From Chlorobiota bacterium (lineage in GTDB: Bacteria > Bacteroidota > Bacteroidia > Bacteroidales > JAADGE01): a stretch of 42,494 bases of DNA. Every line of letters begins with the position of its first letter. Position 1 is the stretch's first letter. The position numbers were made by a program, and so were the translations under genes. The notes under the pieces were generated by a model. It was not told the origin of the DNA, did no database searches, and worked only from the letters and a program-made list of their open reading frames with translations. Of this stretch, positions 42,036-42,494 are shown one piece after another. The stretch is from assembly GCA_013153865.1 (NCBI GenBank), contig JAADDR010000069.1, positions 1 through 42,494 on the forward strand. Reading direction: 5' to 3'.

Positions 42036-42494
42036 TATTTCTTTTTTGATGTCAAAAAACGGTATTGCGAACTGCTTTTTTCCGTAAAACGCAGGATAAG
42101 ATTGTCTAATTCTTCTTTTTCGTTATTCAATATTTTAATGTTTACGGGGCAGTAAAAGAAATTATCTTTACATATTTTATCTGAAATATTTAAAGCCCGG
42201 AGTTTTACGGCATCTTTTTCCGTAGTAATTATTATTTTGTTTTCGGAGTCGGAGTTGTTAAATTTTTTGCAAATATCATAAATATCTTTTTCCGTATATC
42301 CGTGGTGGTCTTTAAATGAAATTATGTTTACGTTTTCAGCGGTATTGCGGCAAAAATCAAAAACAGGTTTCGGATTACCTATACCCGTAACTACAAAAAC
42401 GGTATATTTCTTTTCTTTTAAGTCCGAATAAGCAGGAGGTGTTACATTACTGTTAAATACCGGTAACAGAGCATTATAATTTATTGATGCAAAG
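42032..42494 (-). CDS. lpxK: Tetraacyldisaccharide 4'-kinase (3' part)
   Basis: C-terminal 153 residues of LpxK, the inner-membrane kinase that phosphorylates lipid A disaccharide; the 5' part lies beyond the window edge. Translating the minus strand gives [14 protein letters not shown], then [16 protein letters not shown] and [13 protein letters not shown], all LpxK-type segments, ending [11 protein letters not shown] and TAA at 42032-42034. The frame has no stop up to 42494. It marks the start of an oppositely oriented region after queA. Confidence 0.9.
   Translation of the reverse strand, partial: FASINYNALLPVFNSNVTPPAYSDLKEKKYTVFVVTGIGNPKPVFDFCRNTAENVNIISFKDHHGYTEKDIYDICKKFNNSDSENKIIITTEKDAVKLRALNISDKICKDNFFYCPVNIKILNNEKEELDNLILRFTEKSSSQYRFLTSKKKY

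Noticed and set aside
1-42494. CRISPR array, insertion sequence, integrase or prophage
   Set aside because: I found no regularly spaced short repeats, transposase or integrase motifs, or phage structural genes.

Overview
The window is chromosomal DNA from a member of the Bacteroidota. It is AT-rich, roughly one third G+C by eye. The evidence is: start regions that are A-rich and lack Shine-Dalgarno sequences; a recurring TAnnTTTG -7 element, several copies with TTG or TTTG about 18-20 bases upstream, which is the Bacteroidota housekeeping promoter; C-terminal type IX secretion (T9SS) sorting domains; and gene orders and protein variants typical of the phylum (hemD-rnpA; ftsX-DUF3098-uppP-truB-queA; a PheS with a four-cysteine insert; an Mrp without the CxxC). 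I cannot fix the order or genus. No rRNA, CRISPR array, insertion sequence or prophage is visible. The window looks like gene-dense core genome with some surface and accessory genes.

Layout. 1-3.7 kb: hemD-rnpA (+), facing an asd-dtd-acid phosphatase unit (-). 3.7-8.0 kb: a 1431-residue secreted protein built from three [Ig-like, Ig-like, lamin-tail] units. 8.1-10.1 kb: the Fe-S factors mrp and a NifU-domain protein, then guanine deaminase, closed by a strong bidirectional terminator. 10.1-14.3 kb (-): serpin, ABC permease, ABC ATPase and MazG-like gene in one tight unit, then tRNA-Lys(CTT) and deoC. 14.4-19.7 kb (+): cyclophilin lipoprotein, pheS, an MNT/HEPN pair, a U32 peptidase and two unknown exported proteins. 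19.7-25.6 kb: a membrane-anchored SGNH-like protein (-), a CPA2/RCK antiporter and two T9SS cargo proteins (+). 25.6-29.0 kb (-): a lipoprotein, an M1 aminopeptidase and tadA. 29.1-34.2 kb: aspS (+), a YkoF-like/PnuC pair (-), an aldehyde dehydrogenase (+) and a short-chain dehydrogenase (-). 34.3-38.0 kb: an acyltransferase (+) facing two tandem rhomboids plus a YhiN-type flavoprotein (-). 38.2-42.5 kb: ftsX, DUF3098, uppP, truB, queA (+), meeting the 3' part of lpxK (-) at the right edge.

How the genes fit together. Most encode housekeeping functions: heme, tRNA processing and charging, tRNA modification and proofreading, amino-acid and nucleotide salvage, Fe-S assembly, and envelope lipid carriers. 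The accessory layer is extracellular or envelope-facing: the lamin-tail protein, the FG-GAP propeller, the beta-helix protein, the serpin with its ABC transporter, and the M1 peptidase with a lipoprotein. Packing is tight. ATGA or TAATG overlaps link asd-dtd, hemD-rnpA, ATPase-mazG, the two rhomboids, ykoF-pnuC and MNT-HEPN, and three convergent gene pairs overlap tail to tail. I saw no unmistakable new defence or mobile system. The less ordinary leads are the serpin/ABC/MazG unit, the 1080-bp lamin-tail repeat unit, the MNT/HEPN pair with an apparently leaderless promoter, and several structured DNA elements (a terminator-like hairpin inside rnpA, paired palindromes upstream of ftsX, and a 16-bp inverted repeat at the pnuC 3' end).
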